64,000 nt of DNA. Source: Kitasatospora sp. A2-31. Lineage in GTDB: Bacteria; Actinomycetota; Actinomycetes; Streptomycetales; Streptomycetaceae. The translations under genes and the position numbers were made by a program. The notes beneath the pieces are model-generated. The model did not search any database. It was given only the letters and a program-made list of their open reading frames with translations, and was not told where the DNA came from. Location: assembly GCF_022288725.1 (NCBI RefSeq), contig NZ_JAKNTA010000005.1, positions 161,658-225,657 of the forward strand. Direction: 5' to 3'. Positions 40,477 to 49,428 of the stretch are shown one piece after another; position 1 is the stretch's first letter, and every line of letters starts with the position of its first letter.

Positions 40477-42071
40477 TTGAAGAGTCCCCTCGGCACGGCG
40501 GTCCGCCCTGCCCTCGTTTCGCTTCTGCTGCTCGGGGTCGCCGCGTGCGGGCCCACCTCGGGCACGCAGCAGGCGACCTCGATCACCGTCGACGGTCCCG
40601 GCGCGGTCCCCGTCGCCGCCGCGGCCTCCCCTTCCGCGGCCGCCGCGAGCCCGGCGGCCTCCCGGCCGTCCGGTGTCCCGCACGCCCGCGCCACCGCCCC
40701 GGCCGCCGCGCCGACCGGGTCCGCCCCGGCGGCGCCCGCCGCCGGGGGGCCCGCGCCCGGCACCCTCCCGGTGGCCGCCGCCCAGCCGGGCGTTCAGCAG
40801 GCCGCGGTCGGGGCGCCGGGCAAGGACGGCGCGGCCGTCGCCCCGGAGGCCAAGAACCTCCAGCTCACCGCCTACGACCCGGCCGCCGGCACGGCGGTCC
40901 TGACGGCGGCACAGGCGACCGGTCCGTCGGCCGCGCCGTCGGCGTCGTCGTCCGCCGCACCGTCCGCCACTGCCACGGCGACCGCGTCGGCCACTCCCTC
41001 GGCCGGCCCCTCGCCCGCCGAGGCCGTCAAGCCCGGCCAGCTGATCGCGAGCCCGCCGACCGAGGCGGCGCCGCAGGGCGCGCTGGTCGCCGTGACCGCG
41101 GTGAAGTCCGCCGGCGGCGGGGCCGTCACCCTGTCCACCCGCCCGGCGACCCTCTCCGAGCTGCTGGGCAAGGCCGAGGCCGACGGGCAGGTCCCGGTCG
41201 ACCCGAACGGCATCAAGGTCACCCCGCTGGTCAAGGACCTCAAGGCGACCGTCGCCCGGGAGAGCGGCACCACCACCGCCGACGCCTCCGGCACCCTGGA
41301 GGTCGACGTCAAGGCCCCGATCCCGCTGCCCGAGGGCCTGAGCGCCGACGCCGCCGCGTCCGTCCAGCTGCACCCTCGCTGCACTTCGCGTACCACGGGG
41401 CCGGCGTGGGCACCCCGCGCACCGCGTCGATCGGGTTCGACCTGGGCGCCCACGCCCAGTGGAAGGTCAGCGGCGACCTCCGTCGCAGCACCGGCGCCGC
41501 CCCGATCCGCCTGCCGTTCGCCAAGCTCCAGGCCAGCCCGGTCGTGACCGTGGCGGGTCTGCCGGTGGTGGTCAACCTCGGGCTCACCTGCTACCTGGAG
41601 ATCGGCGCCGACGGCCAGGTGCACGTGGAGGCCGAGCAGGAGATCACCGGCACCTGGTCGGTCCGCTCCGACTACACCGGCGGCCGCGGCTGGTCCCCGG
41701 TGACGGACGCCGCCGACACCAAGGTCTCCCCGGTCCACGTCCGCGTCACCGGCAAGGCCGCCGTCCGGGCCGCGCTCGGTGCCGAGGTCAGCGTCGGCCT
41801 CTACGACACGGTCGGCGTCGAGGCCACCGTCGCCCCCTACCTGCGCGCCCAGGCCGACGGCGAACTGGCCGTCGACCTGCCCGGTGGCAAGCCCCAGGTC
41901 AAGGGCGGTTGGGCGCTCCTCGGCGGCGTCGACCTGAACGGAGCCCTCACCGCGCACCTCAAGATCTTCGGCACCCCGATCATCGAGGGCAAGCTCCCGC
42001 TGCCGCCGTTCCACCGCGAATGGCCGCTCCTGACCGGCTCCCTGCCGAGCCCGGCCGCGTCGAAGTCCTGA
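40477..42071 (+). pseudogene. Secreted lipoprotein gene split by a -1 frameshift
   Basis: The first part (40477 to about 41375) encodes a lipoprotein signal (MKSPLGTAVRPALVSLLLLG, lipobox VAAC), then a long Ala/Pro/Ser-rich spacer and a folded part ending SADAAASVQL. From about 41370 the coding sequence continues in another frame with LHFAYHGAGVGTPRTASIGF through to PSPAASKS at 42071, a beta-rich domain. The switch falls in a repeat-containing spot (GCTGCACCCTCGCTGCAC) and fits loss of one base. It could be a real mutation, phase variation or a sequencing error. TTG 40477 is preferred (GAAAGAG 6 nt upstream); GTG 40447 is possible. If whole, the product would be about 530 residues and surface-anchored. 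Function unknown. Confidence 0.7.
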
Positions 42072-42132
42072 GCCGCCGCGGCCCGTCCGGGCCGCCCTGC
42101 TCCACCCCGCCCCACCCCGCTCCACCCTGTCC

Positions 42133-42167
42133 AGCGCCCCGGCTCGCCCGCACCGAGCCGGGGCGCT
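42133..42167. terminator. Terminator after the lipoprotein gene
   Basis: Perfect 14-bp stem, 42133-42146/42154-42167, 7-nt loop, 62 bases after the stop codon. Confidence 0.8.
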
Positions 42168-42295
42168 CCGCATGCGTCGCGGTGGGGCCGATCGCCGGCC
42201 GGGGCGGCGGCAGCACCGCGGGGCCCCGTCCGGTTCACGCACCGTTGCGGAGAGGGCCCGTGGACATCCGGACCCCCGCCGGGGAGGATCACCGT

Positions 42296-42625
42296 ATGGC
42301 TTCTGACGGACCGTTGACCGAGTACGAACTCACCACCATCGAACGGCGCGCGGCCGCAGCCGCGCCGGGCCCGTGGCTGGCCAGACTGGAGGGGCCGGAG
42401 CGGGGCCTCGGCGGGGAAAGCTTCATCGAGATCCAGCCCGACGCGGAGACCGACGAGGCGATCTACGTGCGCCGGTACGTCGGCGCCGACCAGGTGGCCT
42501 CGCGCGATCCCCTGCTCCACGCGGACCTCGAATTCATCGCCGCCGCCCGCCAGGACGTGCCGCGGCTGGTCGCCGAGGTCCGCCGCCTCCAGGCCGTCCT
42601 CGACCGGCGCCGCGGCGGCTGGTGA
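42296..42625 (+). CDS. Hypothetical protein, 109 residues
   Basis: ATG 42296 with GGGAGGAT upstream. Product starts MASDGPLTEYELTTIERRAAAAAPGPW and contains IEIQPDAETDEAIYVRRYVG and a C-terminal helix (VPRLVAEVRRLQAVLDRRR). The HADLEFIAAARQDVPRLVAEV segment is typical of small actinobacterial and phage-associated proteins whose function is unknown to me. Soluble, no signal. Convergent with the AAA gene, 32 bases apart. Confidence 0.75.
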   Translation: MASDGPLTEYELTTIERRAAAAAPGPWLARLEGPERGLGGESFIEIQPDAETDEAIYVRRYVGADQVASRDPLLHADLEFIAAARQDVPRLVAEVRRLQAVLDRRRGGW

Positions 42626-42657
42626 CGGCAAGGCCGGGGGCCGGCCGCCACCTGGGC

Positions 42658-44199
42658 TCAGCTCATCGCCCAGACCGACGGGTCGTGCGGGGTGGGCGGC
42701 GCGAGCCGGGGCCGCTCGACGGCCGGCGCACTCGGGGTACGGGCTGCCAGGGCGTCCGCGAGGTCGGAGACGGTGACCCGTCCGGCCCCGGCCCCGGCCC
42801 CGGCGTCGGCCCCGGCGTCGTGCTCCGTGGCCTGTTGACGCTGCGGGTCCGTCGAGGACGACTCGTCGACGAGTAGCGCGCCATAGAAGTCGGCCAGCGC
42901 CTGATCCTGCTGCCGGAGGGCGGCCGTGCGGGCCTCGCGGAGTTCGGTGAGCCTGCGCGACCGCTGCAGGCCGGCCGGATCGGCAGACCGCAGGCGGGCC
43001 AGCGCGCCGGCCTCGTCGAGCAGGGCGATCGCCGATCCGGGCAGCGCCTGGTCGGGCAGCAGTTCCCGGGCGAGGAGTGCGGCCTGTGCCGGCACCTCGT
43101 CCGGGATCGGCACGCCGTGATGCTCCGCCAGCCGCGGGGCGGCCTGCCGGAGGATCTCCATCACCTCCTCCATCGCCGGCTCGTCCACCGTGAGCACCTG
43201 GACCAGGCGGTCGAGGCCGGCGTCCGGGTCCCGCTGCCGGTACTCCGCAGTGGTGCAGGCCGCGATGACCCGCACGCCGGGGCGGCCGAGGACAGGCCGG
43301 AGGAACGCCAGGGCCGGCGCCCGTCCGTCCTGGGTCTGCAGGACGGTGAACGCGTTGTCGAGGAAGAGGGCGAGCCGGTCGTCACGCTGGACCTCGTCGA
43401 GGATGCCGGTCATCAGCTCGCCGAACCGGCCGTCGTGCCGCGGGTCGGTGAACAGCGCGCCGAGGTCGAGCACGCGGACGGTCAGGCCGGCGAGGTCGCC
43501 CGGCACGTGGCCCGCGGCGATGGCCCGGGCCAGCCCCAGGGCCACGCTCGACTTCCCGACCCCCGGCGGGCCGACCAGCAGCGGGACGTTCTGCTCCCGG
43601 CGGGAGAGGACCTGCACGATCCGCCGGACCTCGTGCTGCCGGCCGATCACGGGGGCGGCGCCGGGGTCCGAGGCGTCCCGACCGAGGTCGCGGGAGAGCT
43701 GTTCCAGGAGGGAGCGTTCCGGGGCCGGGGCCGGGGCCGGAGCCGGAGCCGGGGCCGGGGGCGCGTCGGGCGCGGTGACCTGCATGACCCGGGCACGCAC
43801 GGTGTCGAGATCCGTGCCCAGCCCGACCAGCGTCCGGGCCGCTTCTCCCTCGCCCTGCCGGACGATGGCGAGCAGGAGGTGTTCGGGTTCGATCAGGGCG
43901 TGGCCGAGCTGCCGGCGCTCCTGGTCGCTCAGTTCCAGGACCTTCTTGGCCCGTGGCGTGAAGGGGATGTGGCCGGTCGGCGTGTCCCGGCCCCTGCCGA
44001 TGTAGTTCTCCACGGCCCTTCGGGCGGCGTCGGCGGAGACCCCGAGGCTGTCCAGGGCCCGGGCCGCGACGCTCTCGCCGGTGCGGAGCAGACCCAGCAG
44101 GAGGTGCTCCGTCCCGAGGTAGTGGTGGTCGAGTCCCCGGGCCTCCTCGTCGGCCAGGCTGAGGGTGCGCCGCGCGGAGTCCGAATAGCGCTCAATCAC
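42658..44199 (-). CDS. Clp-N domain AAA protein with altered Walker B, third gene of the conflict operon
   Basis: A 513-residue protein. Residues 1-140 hold the double Clp_N repeat (DHHYLGTEHLLLGLLR and ALIEPEHLLLAIVR) that in ClpC/ClpA receives substrates and adaptors. An Ala-Pro linker (147-160) leads to one AAA module like ClpC D1: VIGRQHEVRRIVQVLSRR, Walker A GPPGVGKS (210-217). The Walker B reads LALFLDN: Asp281 is kept but the catalytic Glu is Asn282, so it may bind ATP yet hydrolyse it poorly. The second AAA module and ClpP loop of ClpC are absent; instead there is a coiled segment and a Gly/Ala tail. GTG start overlaps the caspase stop (8 bases). It may act as a nucleotide-controlled switch or scaffold. 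Confidence 0.88.
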   Translation of the reverse strand: MIERYSDSARRTLSLADEEARGLDHHYLGTEHLLLGLLRTGESVAARALDSLGVSADAARRAVENYIGRGRDTPTGHIPFTPRAKKVLELSDQERRQLGHALIEPEHLLLAIVRQGEGEAARTLVGLGTDLDTVRARVMQVTAPDAPPAPAPAPAPAPAPERSLLEQLSRDLGRDASDPGAAPVIGRQHEVRRIVQVLSRREQNVPLLVGPPGVGKSSVALGLARAIAAGHVPGDLAGLTVRVLDLGALFTDPRHDGRFGELMTGILDEVQRDDRLALFLDNAFTVLQTQDGRAPALAFLRPVLGRPGVRVIAACTTAEYRQRDPDAGLDRLVQVLTVDEPAMEEVMEILRQAAPRLAEHHGVPIPDEVPAQAALLARELLPDQALPGSAIALLDEAGALARLRSADPAGLQRSRRLTELREARTAALRQQDQALADFYGALLVDESSSTDPQRQQATEHDAGADAGAGAGAGRVTVSDLADALAARTPSAPAVERPRLAPPTPHDPSVWAMS

Positions 44200-45523
44200 C
44201 GTCCCCGCCTCCCCCGAGAGCCTCCAGGTCCGCCCTGGTCCGGCGGGTGTGCGGATGGTCGGCGCCGAGCACCCGGTCCCGCTCCGCCGTCAACTGCCGC
44301 AGCAACGCCACCGCCTCCTCCACCGCGCCCGGCAGCCCGCAGTGCGCGAGGTTGCGGGCCAGCACGTGCCGGCTGGACAACGTGTCCTCGTGCTCGGCGC
44401 CGAGGACGCGGCTGCGGTCCGCGAGCAGCACGCGCAGCAGGGCGATCGCCTCCTCCCGCCGGCCGGCCTCGCCGAGGCCGACGGCGAGGTACTGGCGGCT
44501 GCGCAGGGTGTCCTCGTGGTCGGCGCCGAGCAGCCGGGTCTGCTCGGCCAGAACCGGTCCCAGCGCCTGCGCCGCACCGGCCGGATCGCCGGCGCCGCCG
44601 AGGCAGAGCGCGTGGGTCTGCCGGGTGCGCAGGGTGTCCTCGTGGCCGGCGCCGAGCAGCCGGGTCTGCTCGGCGAGCACGCGCTCCAGCTCCTCCACCG
44701 CGCCCCGCCAGTCGCCGGCCCCCCGGCCCCGCCGCTCCGCCGCTGCCCGGCGCCGGCGCAGCTCGGGGGCGGCCGTCGCCGTGAAGGCGCGGTTGCCGCC
44801 GAGGGCGATGAGGCTGGCCGTCCGGGTGCCCCGGTTGAGGGGGACCGGCAGGCCCTCGGCGGTCATCGTCCTGGTGAGCCGGTGGTAGAGGTCGTCCACG
44901 GTGAGGAGTTCGGGGCCGCCCACGACACCCTCCCGCAGCAGCCGGATCAGCCGTCCGGAGAACGCGGTGTGCGGCTCCCCGGGGATGGACAGGGCCACCT
45001 GGTCACGCTGCGCCGAGGTGAGGACGTAGGTGCCCGCCACCTCCAGGCGGTCGATCCGGTCGCCGGCGGCGCCCGCCATCGAGTCGGTCACGGCGCGGCC
45101 GGAGAAGCAGCAGTCCAGCACGATGAGTTTGGCGGCCGCGGGGCTGTCGAGGACGGCGCTGCGCAGCTTGTCGTACTCCAGCGAGTTGAACTCCGGGGCC
45201 GCGAACTCGCTGTCCGTCAGGGCGAGGTAGAGGTCGTGGCGACGGCCGCCGACCAGGCCGTGCCCGGCGAAGTAGACCAGCAGCAGGTCCTCGGCCTCCT
45301 GCGCGGCGGTGCGCAGGCGGCGGCCGACCGTGCGCAGGTCGCCGTCGTCCAGCAGGACCGTGCAGTGCTTCTCGGCCACCAGTCCGTGCGTGGCGTCGGT
45401 GAACAGGGCGGCGAGGTCGGTGATGGTCCGCGGCACCGTGTCGAGGTCCGGGAGCTGCGGATCGGTGTACGTTCCCGCGCCGATCAGGACGATCCGGGAC
45501 CGCTCGGGATCCGGCAGGCGCAT
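44192..45523 (-). CDS. Caspase-like protease with tetratricopeptide repeats
   Basis: A 443-residue protein. The N-terminal peptidase C14 (caspase-like) domain (about 8-250) has the catalytic His88 in LLVYFAGHGLVG and the Cys pair in LIVLDCCFSG (Cys139 likely nucleophile). A linker follows, then about four TPRs (about 265-440) of the type ..LLGADHEDTLRSRQYLAVGL.., each ~42 residues. In multi-gene conflict systems the caspase is the effector that kills or dormantises the cell after a sensor fires. ATG lies 1 base after the upstream EACC1 stop. Cytosolic. Confidence 0.92.
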   Translation of the reverse strand: MRLPDPERSRIVLIGAGTYTDPQLPDLDTVPRTITDLAALFTDATHGLVAEKHCTVLLDDGDLRTVGRRLRTAAQEAEDLLLVYFAGHGLVGGRRHDLYLALTDSEFAAPEFNSLEYDKLRSAVLDSPAAAKLIVLDCCFSGRAVTDSMAGAAGDRIDRLEVAGTYVLTSAQRDQVALSIPGEPHTAFSGRLIRLLREGVVGGPELLTVDDLYHRLTRTMTAEGLPVPLNRGTRTASLIALGGNRAFTATAAPELRRRRAAAERRGRGAGDWRGAVEELERVLAEQTRLLGAGHEDTLRTRQTHALCLGGAGDPAGAAQALGPVLAEQTRLLGADHEDTLRSRQYLAVGLGEAGRREEAIALLRVLLADRSRVLGAEHEDTLSSRHVLARNLAHCGLPGAVEEAVALLRQLTAERDRVLGADHPHTRRTRADLEALGGGGDGD

Positions 45524-45524
45524 C

Positions 45525-45887
45525 TCACCCCTGCCCGGTCTCGTCGCGGTCGAGCACCTGGCGCAGCACGGTCTCCAGCTCGGCCGCGCCCACCCGCTTC
45601 GCGTCGATCTCGACCGACTCGCCGCCCGGTCGCCGGATCCGGAGCCGGACGTCGCTGCGCCGGGGCTGGGCGAACCAGGTGCGCAGCGAGGCGGCCAGCA
45701 CCGAGACGGCGCCCCCGGCCCCGAGGGCGACCGTCAGGGTGTCCAGGACGGAGCCGAGTTCGCCGCGTGCGGGTGGCCGCCCGGTGAGGCCGACGCCCGC
45801 GAGTCCGGGTTCGCCGCGCAGCCAGTCCGCGAGCGATTCGGCCTCGGCGGCGGTCTCGTCGCCGGCCACCACGATCTGCACGTCCAC
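45525..45887 (-). CDS. EACC1-like small protein (effector-associated constant component)
   Basis: A 120-residue protein whose pattern VDVQIVVAGDET... ESLADWLRGEP... GRPPARGELGSVLDTLTVALGAGGAVSVLAASLRTWF... SVEIDAKRV matches what I know as EACC1, a family named by comparative genomics because it sits beside caspase and other effectors in actinobacterial conflict systems. A central hydrophobic stretch (about 55-78) could be a membrane helix or a buried strand-helix. GTG 45887 is preferred (GGGGGAG upstream); an in-frame ATG at 45974 gives a Pro/Gly-rich extension. First gene of a three-gene operon with the caspase and Clp/AAA genes. Confidence 0.8.
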   Translation of the reverse strand: MDVQIVVAGDETAAEAESLADWLRGEPGLAGVGLTGRPPARGELGSVLDTLTVALGAGGAVSVLAASLRTWFAQPRRSDVRLRIRRPGGESVEIDAKRVGAAELETVLRQVLDRDETGQG

Positions 45888-46094
45888 GGAGCTCCCCCAG
45901 GTGCGGTCCGGAACCCGACCCGGCCCCGGGCCGGAAGGGGCCCGGGAGCGGACGGAGTCGAGGCCCGTCAGCATACTGTCGCCGGGGGAGGACCGTCGTG
46001 CCGTCGGCGGAATCCGCGGGGGAGCGCGCGCCGGTGCCGGCGGGCGACGGTTGAACCGCAGGTCGGCGCCTCACCGGCGGTGGCACCGGGGCGG

Positions 46095-46140
46095 CTGCTA
46101 CCTGGCCAAGGTGCTACCGGGCCGGGTGCTACCGAGCGGG
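46095..46140. repeat. Three imperfect 15-16-bp direct repeats
   Basis: Units begin at 46095, 46111 and 46126, each with TGCTACC followed by a GC-rich half. They overlap the stop codon of the lipid-kinase gene (46129-46131) and lie about 210 bp upstream of the EACC1 start, so they could be either a 3' feature or a distal part of the EACC1 promoter. Confidence 0.5.
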
Positions 46141-47058
46141 TGGACCGGCCGGGGTGAGCAGGTGCAGCGCGCCCGGCACGGCCGCCACGTCCACGGGCAG
46201 GGCCGCCATGAACTCGCCGTCCGCGTAGGCCGTGATGCCCGGCGACTCGATCCGCAGCGACGCGGTGCGGTGGGTGGTGACCTCCTGGTGCTCGACGTGC
46301 GTGCCCTTGAAGATGGTGGGGAAGAAGCGGGCGATCCGCCGCCGCGGCATGGCGTCGACCAGGGTGACGTCGAGCAGGCCGTCCGCCGGGTCGGCGGTGG
46401 GGCAGATCAGCATGCCGCCGCCGTAGCTGCCGGTGTTGCCGACCGCGGCGAGCGTGAGGTCGCGCTCGACGACCGTGCCGTCGGCGAGGGTGATCCGGAA
46501 CGGCAGCGGCCGGAGGTTGGCGAACTCGACCAGGATGGCGAGGTTGTAGCGCATCCGGCCGCGCGGCCAGCGCAGCCGGTTGGTGCGGTCGCTCACCAGG
46601 GAGTCGAAGCCGCTGGCGAGCACCGAGCCGAACCAGTGCGCCGTGCCGTCGGGGCCGGTGACCCGCCCGAGGTCCACCGTCCGGGTGTGCCCGGCGGCGA
46701 TCACCTCGGCCGCCGCCTCCGGCTCGTCGCGCGGCAGGCCGTACGCGCGGGCGTGGTCGTTGCCGGTGCCGGCCGGGACGACGCCGAGCGGCAGGTCGGT
46801 GCCGGCCGCAGCCTGGATGCCCAGGTTGATCATGCCGTCGCCGCCGACGACGACCAGCGCGTCGCACCCGCCCCGCGTCACCGCGGTGCGGGCGAGGTCC
46901 AGCGACTCCTCGGCCGAGCCGCCCGCCCGGGCGTCGACCTCGACGCCCAGGGCGCGCAGCCTGGCCTCGGCGCGGCGGGCCGCCGGCTCGGAGTGGCCGG
47001 CGGCCGCAGCCGGATTGGTGAGGAGAACGACGCGGGCGATGGTTCTCCGGCCGCTCAC
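46129..47058 (-). CDS. Diacylglycerol kinase-like lipid kinase
   Basis: A 309-residue DAGK-catalytic-domain protein that phosphorylates diacylglycerol or a related lipid. Seen: VVLLTNPAAAAGHS, the nucleotide motif GGDGMINLGI (GGDGT in most relatives), VVPAGTGNDHARAYGL and ITAYADGEF near the C-terminus. GTG 47058 overlaps the flavoprotein stop (GTGA). Downstream partner of an ether-lipid-synthase-like gene, so the lipid substrate may be an alkyl-acylglycerol. Peripheral membrane. Confidence 0.92.
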   Translation of the reverse strand: MSGRRTIARVVLLTNPAAAAGHSEPAARRAEARLRALGVEVDARAGGSAEESLDLARTAVTRGGCDALVVVGGDGMINLGIQAAAGTDLPLGVVPAGTGNDHARAYGLPRDEPEAAAEVIAAGHTRTVDLGRVTGPDGTAHWFGSVLASGFDSLVSDRTNRLRWPRGRMRYNLAILVEFANLRPLPFRITLADGTVVERDLTLAAVGNTGSYGGGMLICPTADPADGLLDVTLVDAMPRRRIARFFPTIFKGTHVEHQEVTTHRTASLRIESPGITAYADGEFMAALPVDVAAVPGALHLLTPAGPPAR

Positions 47059-48677
47059 GGGATCAGCTTGCCCGGGTTGAGGATGCCCGCCGGGTCCAGC
47101 TCGGCCTTGACCGCGCGCAGGATCCGCACGCCCACCTCGCCCACCTCGTCGGTCATCCACGGCCGGTGGTCGGCGCCGACGGCGTGGTGGTGGGTGATGG
47201 TGCCGCCCTGGGCCGCGATCGCGTCGCACGCGGCGCGCTTGGCGCCGGCCCACCGGGTCAGCGGGTCCGGTCCGAGCGCGGCGACCACGGTGAAGTAGAG
47301 CGAGGCGCCGGTCGGGTAGACGTGCGAGATGTGGCAGAGGACGAGCGCGCCGGGCAGGGCCTCGGTCAGCGCCGCCGTGACGGCGAGCCGCAGGTCGGGG
47401 AGCCGGCGCCAGTCGGTGGCCGTCTCCAGCGTCTCGCACAGCGCGCCGGCGGTGAGCAGCGAGTCGCGCAGGTACGGCGCGTTGAACCGGCCGTGCTCCC
47501 ACGCCCGGGCCGGTGCCTCGCCGAGCGAGGTGCCGCCGGCGGCCAGCAGCGCCGCCCTGGTCAGTTCGTGGCGGGTGGCGACCTGCTCGGGGGTGCCCTC
47601 GAACACGGTGACCGCGAGGCAGCCGGTGACGGCCGGCTCGCCGCCGATCTTCTCCGTCATGGCCAGGTTGACCATGGTCTCGGCCTCGTCGGAGAGCCGG
47701 ATGACGGTCGGCCCGGTGCCCTGCTGCTCCACGGCGCGCAGGGCGGCGGTGCCGGTCGCGAAGTCCGGGAAGGACCAGGCCTCGTAGGCCTTCGTGGCGG
47801 GGACGGGGTGGATCCGCACGCGCACCGCGGTGATGATCCCCAGCGTGCCCTCGGAGCCGAGGAACAGCTCGCGCAGGTCGGGGCCGGCGGCGGAGGCGGG
47901 GGCGCGGCCGAGGTCCAGCACGCCCACCGGGGTGACGACGCGCAGGCCGCGCACCATCTCGTCGAACCGCCCGTACCCGGCGGAGTCCTGGCCGGAGGAG
48001 CGGGTGGCCGCGAAGCCGCCGATGGTGGCGAAGCGGAAGCTCTGCGGGTAGTGGCCGAGTTCGAAGCCGCGCTCGGCCAGCAGGGCCTCCGCCGCCGGGC
48101 CGGTGAGGCCGGCGCCCAGGACGGCCTCGCCGGAGGTCTCGTCCAGGTCGAGCAGGGCGTCGAAGCGGCGCAGGTCGAGCGAGACGACGGCGGCGAGCCC
48201 ACCGCGTTCGGGGTCGAGGCCGCCGACGACGCTGGTGCCGCCGCCGAACGGCACGACGGCGATCCGGCGCTCGGCGCAGAGGGCGAGCAGGGCGGCGATC
48301 TCGTCCTCGCTGCCGGGCAGCACGACGGCGTCCGGGGCGTCCTGCGGCTCGCGGCTGCGGCGGCGCAGCAGGTCGGGCGTGGACTTGCCGCCGGCCCGGG
48401 GGAGGCGGTCGGCGTCGGCGGCGCTGACGTGCGCCTCGCCGACCACGGCGGCCAGGGCCTTGAGGTCCTCGGCGGTCAGCCGCGAGGGGTGCAGCAGGAC
48501 CTCGTCGGCGCTCGGTCCGGGCGCCGCGTCACCGGTGACGCCGAGGGCGGCGGCCAGCAGCGCCTTGACGTCGGCGGACAGCTCCTTGGCGAGGGCCGGG
48601 TCGCCCCAGGCGTCCCACTTCATCGGGGGGAGCGGCAGCGCGGCGCCGGCCGGTCCTGCTTGCGTCTCGGGTTCCAT
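47055..48677 (-). CDS. FAD-dependent alkyldihydroxyacetonephosphate synthase-like enzyme
   Basis: A 540-residue vanillyl-alcohol-oxidase-fold flavoprotein. Seen: MKWDAWGDP at the N-terminus, FAD-binding PFGGGTSVVGGL and ATIGGFAATRSSGQDSAGYGR, LFLGSEGTLGIIT, and the C-terminal THHHAVGADHRPWM with LDPAGILNPGKL. MKW.GWG and the HHH segment are typical of alkylglycerone-phosphate synthase (ADPS), which swaps an acyl for a fatty alcohol in ether-lipid synthesis. Neighbours (lipid kinase, GlpD) fit that role. ATG 48677 lies 5 bases after a TGTAAC-type -10 region, so the mRNA is probably leaderless. Divergent from TetR. Confidence 0.87.
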   Translation of the reverse strand: MEPETQAGPAGAALPLPPMKWDAWGDPALAKELSADVKALLAAALGVTGDAAPGPSADEVLLHPSRLTAEDLKALAAVVGEAHVSAADADRLPRAGGKSTPDLLRRRSREPQDAPDAVVLPGSEDEIAALLALCAERRIAVVPFGGGTSVVGGLDPERGGLAAVVSLDLRRFDALLDLDETSGEAVLGAGLTGPAAEALLAERGFELGHYPQSFRFATIGGFAATRSSGQDSAGYGRFDEMVRGLRVVTPVGVLDLGRAPASAAGPDLRELFLGSEGTLGIITAVRVRIHPVPATKAYEAWSFPDFATGTAALRAVEQQGTGPTVIRLSDEAETMVNLAMTEKIGGEPAVTGCLAVTVFEGTPEQVATRHELTRAALLAAGGTSLGEAPARAWEHGRFNAPYLRDSLLTAGALCETLETATDWRRLPDLRLAVTAALTEALPGALVLCHISHVYPTGASLYFTVVAALGPDPLTRWAGAKRAACDAIAAQGGTITHHHAVGADHRPWMTDEVGEVGVRILRAVKAELDPAGILNPGKLIP

Positions 48678-48714
48678 GCGTTACAGTTTCACACATCATG
48701 TCAAGTAGTAACGA
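48678..48714. promoter_or_regulatory. TetR/ADPS divergent operator; second copy of the 36-bp element
   Basis: GCGTTAC (48678-48684) and GTAACG (48708-48713) flank an inner pair CACA/TGTC. On the minus strand TTACTA - 17 bp - AACTGT gives a promoter for the ADPS-like gene. The element fills the 20-bp gap and the first codons of the TetR gene. It matches 19784-19819 (read in reverse) at 30 of 36 positions. Confidence 0.72.
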
Positions 48715-49348
48715 CGCTCCCGACGCTCACGGCGACCGCGAGGGCCAGCCGCAGCCGCAGCCGCACTTGCAGCCGCAGCCGCCGCAGCCCCGCAGCACCG
48801 ACGACGCGATCCTCGACGCCGCCGCCGAGCTGATCGTCCACCTCGGCGTGCGGCGGACCCAGCTGTCCGAGATCGCCCGCCGGGCCGGGGTCAGCCGCCC
48901 GACCGTCTACCGGCGCTGGCCCGACGTCCGGGCGGTGATCGGGGCCCTGCTGACCCGCGAGATCGGCGCCACCCAGGCCACCGTCCGGCTGGCCGGCGAG
49001 GACCGGGCCGCCTTCGTCGACGGCGTGGTCGAGGTGGCCGTCCGGCTGCGCGACCACCCGGTGCTCGGCGCGCTGCTGCGCTCGGCCGACTCCGACACGC
49101 TCTTCGAGTACGTGGTGGAGCGGCTCGGCACCAGCCAGCGCGGGCTGCTGGAGGCGCTGCGGGCCGGCATCGAGCAGGGGCAGGCCCACGGCTCGATCAG
49201 GGAGGGCGAGCCGGTCGAGCTCGCCGCGATGGTGCTGCTGATCGCCCAGTCCACCGTCCAGTCCCACCGCATGGTCGCCGCCCTGCTGCCGGAGGCGGCC
49301 TGGCGGCGCGAACTGACCCGCGCCCTGGACGGCTACCTCGCGCCCTGA
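48698..49348 (+). CDS. TetR-family regulator of the ether-lipid locus
   Basis: A 216-residue TetR repressor. The N-terminal ~30 residues are a Gln/Pro repeat (QPQPQPHLQPQPPQP), then the HTH (about 35-80; DDAILDAAAELIVHLGVRRTQLSEIARRAGVSRPTVYRRWPD is its extent) and a helical ligand domain. The ATG lies inside its own putative operator. No ribosome site is visible, so a leaderless mRNA or a later start is possible. Divergent from the ADPS-like gene and upstream of glpD. Ligand unknown; a lipid or acyl-CoA is plausible. Confidence 0.9.
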   Translation: MSSSNDAPDAHGDREGQPQPQPHLQPQPPQPRSTDDAILDAAAELIVHLGVRRTQLSEIARRAGVSRPTVYRRWPDVRAVIGALLTREIGATQATVRLAGEDRAAFVDGVVEVAVRLRDHPVLGALLRSADSDTLFEYVVERLGTSQRGLLEALRAGIEQGQAHGSIREGEPVELAAMVLLIAQSTVQSHRMVAALLPEAAWRRELTRALDGYLAP

Positions 49349-49428
49349 CCGCCGGGGTCCCCGGAGCCCTGATGGGCCCGCCTCCGGCGCGGGCCTGACG
49401 ACCGGAACGGGCCCCCCACCCGCCACCA

